64,000 nucleotides of DNA, from NCBI GenBank assembly GCA_049610385.1, contig JBMYZL010000001.1:62001-126000 (forward strand), written 5' to 3'. The stretch's first letter is position 1; each line of letters starts with the position of its first letter. This document shows, piece after piece, positions 62,824 to 64,000 of this stretch. A model generated the notes under the pieces. The model had not been told where the DNA came from. It searched no databases and saw nothing but the letters and a program-made list of their open reading frames with translations. This stretch comes from JBMYZL01 sp049610385. Its GTDB lineage: Bacteria; Bacteroidota; Bacteroidia; Flavobacteriales_D; Sanyastnellaceae. The position numbers and the translations under genes are program-made.

Positions 62824-63524
62824 GCCAATTGCATCATCTGGACCGCAGCCATTCCGGCTGTTTCAGTCCTCAATCTGGCATCTCCCAAGGTCACTGGCAT
62901 GGCTCCAAGTGCGCGAGCCGCCTGAATTTCATCCGATACAAAGTCCCCCTCAGGGCCGATGGCCACCCAGGTATCGCGACCGGGCACCAATGCATTCACC
63001 AAATGGACCTTGTCCGCATCTGGCTCACAGTGAGCGATGTACCTGCCGTCAAAATCAACCGCAAGAGGAGAGGACAAAAATTCGAGCCAAGACATTGGGT
63101 CTCGCAACCTGGGCAACCAGTGTCTTTGGCTCTGTTTCAAAGCACTGATCAACACGCGTTGGCAACGTTCCATCTTCAAGGACTTCCGCTCACTGCGATG
63201 AGTCCAAACAGGTTGGATGTCAGAAATCCCCATTTCTGTGGCTTTCTCCAAGAGCCACTCCCACCTGTCACTGCTTTTCGTAGGCGCCACGACCAACATC
63301 AATCTCGGTTGAGGTTCGGGCACAAACGATGCCTTTTCTATGGCCATAGTGCATTCACGTTTATCCAAGGACTGAATGGCACCTTCAAAACACCCCCCCA
63401 CTCCATCAGTAATCACCACTTGATCGCCAGACCTCGCACGCAACACCCGGGATAAATGCTTGGCCTCTTGCGCATCCAACACATGAATGGGTTGCTCAAC
63501 ATGAGGTGCATAAAAGAAACGCAT
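62811..63524 (-). CDS. rsmE: 16S rRNA (uracil-1498-N3)-methyltransferase RsmE
   Basis: 237 aa from ATG 63524 (MRFFYAPHVEQPIHVLDAQE). KHLSRVLRARSGDQVVITDG, KSSDRWEWLLEKATEMGI, IGPEGDFVSDEIQAARALG and VTLGDARLRTETAGMAAVQM are the SPOUT motifs. Methylates U1498 in 16S rRNA. TACCTTCG ends 4 nt before the ATG. Two upstream ATGs (63554, 63539) are not supported by the promoter. Confidence 0.93.
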   Translation of the reverse strand: MRFFYAPHVEQPIHVLDAQEAKHLSRVLRARSGDQVVITDGVGGCFEGAIQSLDKRECTMAIEKASFVPEPQPRLMLVVAPTKSSDRWEWLLEKATEMGISDIQPVWTHRSERKSLKMERCQRVLISALKQSQRHWLPRLRDPMSWLEFLSSPLAVDFDGRYIAHCEPDADKVHLVNALVPGRDTWVAIGPEGDFVSDEIQAARALGAMPVTLGDARLRTETAGMAAVQMMQLAQLC

Positions 63525-63528
63525 GGGC

Positions 63529-63536
63529 CGAAGGTA
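63529..63536 (-). promoter_or_regulatory. Core promoter TACCTTCG, 4 nt before rsmE
   Basis: TAnnTTCG on the minus strand with GCCC between it and ATG 63524. Confidence 0.6.
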
Positions 63537-63584
63537 CATCCCCAGCCCATGCATTCCATGTCAATGTCCCACAAGCATACGTGA

Positions 63585-64000
63585 TCAGGAAATCGGAGCG
63601 CCTTCCATGATGGCCTTGGACGCCAGTGATTCCAAAGGGTGGAAATTTTCTCTGAACAAATTAGCGAGGTGCTTGGCCGCAGCATCGAAAGCCTTGGGTT
63701 CAGCCCAAGTAGAACGTGGATTCAACAGTTCTGGAGGTACCCCAGGACATGTTTGGGGCACAGCAAGACCGAATGTCTCATCGGTTGCATAATCCACCGT
63801 GTCCAATCCCCCCCCCATCGCCGCTGCGATCATGGCGCGCGTGTAAGTCAGTTTCATCCGTTGTCCTGTGCCGAATCCACCCCCAGACCATCCCGTATTG
63901 ACTAACCAAATGCGGACGCCGTGTGTGTCCATTCGGTCTCCCAACATTTCGGCATATCGCGTGGGATGGATCGGCATGAAAGGCGCGCCAAAACATGCAC
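63585..64000 (-). CDS. pckA: Phosphoenolpyruvate carboxykinase (ATP), C-terminal part
   Basis: The last 138 residues of PckA. Open at the window edge, reading C-F-G-A-P-F-M-P-I-H-P-T-R-Y-A-E, which matches the CFGAAF..HPTQYAE region of ATP-type PckA. Then WLVNTGWSGGGFGTGQRMKL, TRAMIAAAMGGGLDTVDY, LAVPQTCPGVPPELLNPRS and the nucleotide-binding tail. Converts oxaloacetate to phosphoenolpyruvate in gluconeogenesis. Ends 60 bp before rsmE on the same strand. Confidence 0.92.
   Translation of the reverse strand, partial: ACFGAPFMPIHPTRYAEMLGDRMDTHGVRIWLVNTGWSGGGFGTGQRMKLTYTRAMIAAAMGGGLDTVDYATDETFGLAVPQTCPGVPPELLNPRSTWAEPKAFDAAAKHLANLFRENFHPLESLASKAIMEGAPIS

Noticed and set aside
1..64000. Insertion sequences, prophage, CRISPR, toxin-antitoxin or biosynthetic cluster
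   Set aside because: No transposase, integrase, repeat-spacer pattern or multi-gene specialised cluster is seen; gene content is housekeeping plus T9SS cargo.

Overview
The window comes from a Bacteroidota chromosome, most likely a Flavobacteriales-like lineage. Support: a type IX secretion (T9SS) component (PorQ), two proteins with gliding-motility-type (type B) C-terminal sorting domains and one with a type A sorting tail, bacillithiol synthesis (BshA), a Bacteroidota-type MerR/ECF sigma pair, DUF4494 and DUF983 genes, and Bacteroidota-type promoters (TAnnTTTG) with no Shine-Dalgarno sequences. Base composition looks balanced (around 50% GC by eye). Family or genus cannot be set from the sequence alone. 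The window is almost all housekeeping chromosome. I see no insertion sequence, prophage, CRISPR array or rRNA. No gene-free stretch exceeds about 200 bp; the longest are 15619-15723 onward to 15812, 53736-53920 and 9554-9704.

Layout. 1-5500 (minus): truncated ettA, a membrane metallophosphoesterase, and a three-gene metal-chelate/cobalamin-type ABC importer. 5505-10270: a methylcrotonyl-CoA carboxylase-like beta subunit, a HEAT-like protein, a CoA-type Nudix hydrolase, aat and small unknown genes. 10417-16754 (minus): a fucose/glucose-type MFS sugar transporter, a giant T9SS adhesin, an ECF sigma factor and a CarH-like MerR regulator. 16801-31180 (plus): a GlmU-like protein, lon-porQ, cmk-GH3/serine hydrolase, bshA, unknown membrane and lipoprotein genes, and a T9SS-secreted esterase-like protein. 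31187-36398: aroQ, an SLC13 transporter and a secreted EEP-family hydrolase on minus, rlmD and a pyrR-like gene on plus, aroK on minus. 36519-45179: clpB, a FAH-family enzyme, an OmpA protein, a sugar-phosphate transferase with a coupled lipoprotein, Sua5, a transaldolase-like aldolase and a TraR/DksA zinc-finger protein. 45189-52120: pcm, an oxidoreductase, DUF4494, a UPF1-like helicase and a second T9SS adhesin. 52228-52508: tRNA-Lys, tRNA-Leu(GAG), tRNA-Leu(CAG). 52623-64000: DAHP synthase/chorismate mutase, DUF983, an MsbA-like exporter, purB, a metallo-beta-lactamase-fold protein, pyrD, smpB, adenosine deaminase, an enoyl-CoA hydratase, rsmE and the end of pckA.

The strongest pattern is not a gene. 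At 17 start codons on both strands a Bacteroidota core promoter (TAnnTTTG or TAnnTTCG) ends only 4-6 nt before the start codon, 4 nt in most cases. With the usual distance from this element to the transcription start, these mRNAs should begin at or next to the start codon, so leaderless translation may be a normal mode in this organism. A second item is a MerR regulator that keeps the CarH B12-photoreceptor residues and sits beside an ECF sigma gene, but without the carotenoid genes that often accompany that pair. Genes are very tightly packed: ATGA/TGATG/GTGA/TTGA couplings are common and several convergent genes overlap at their stop codons.
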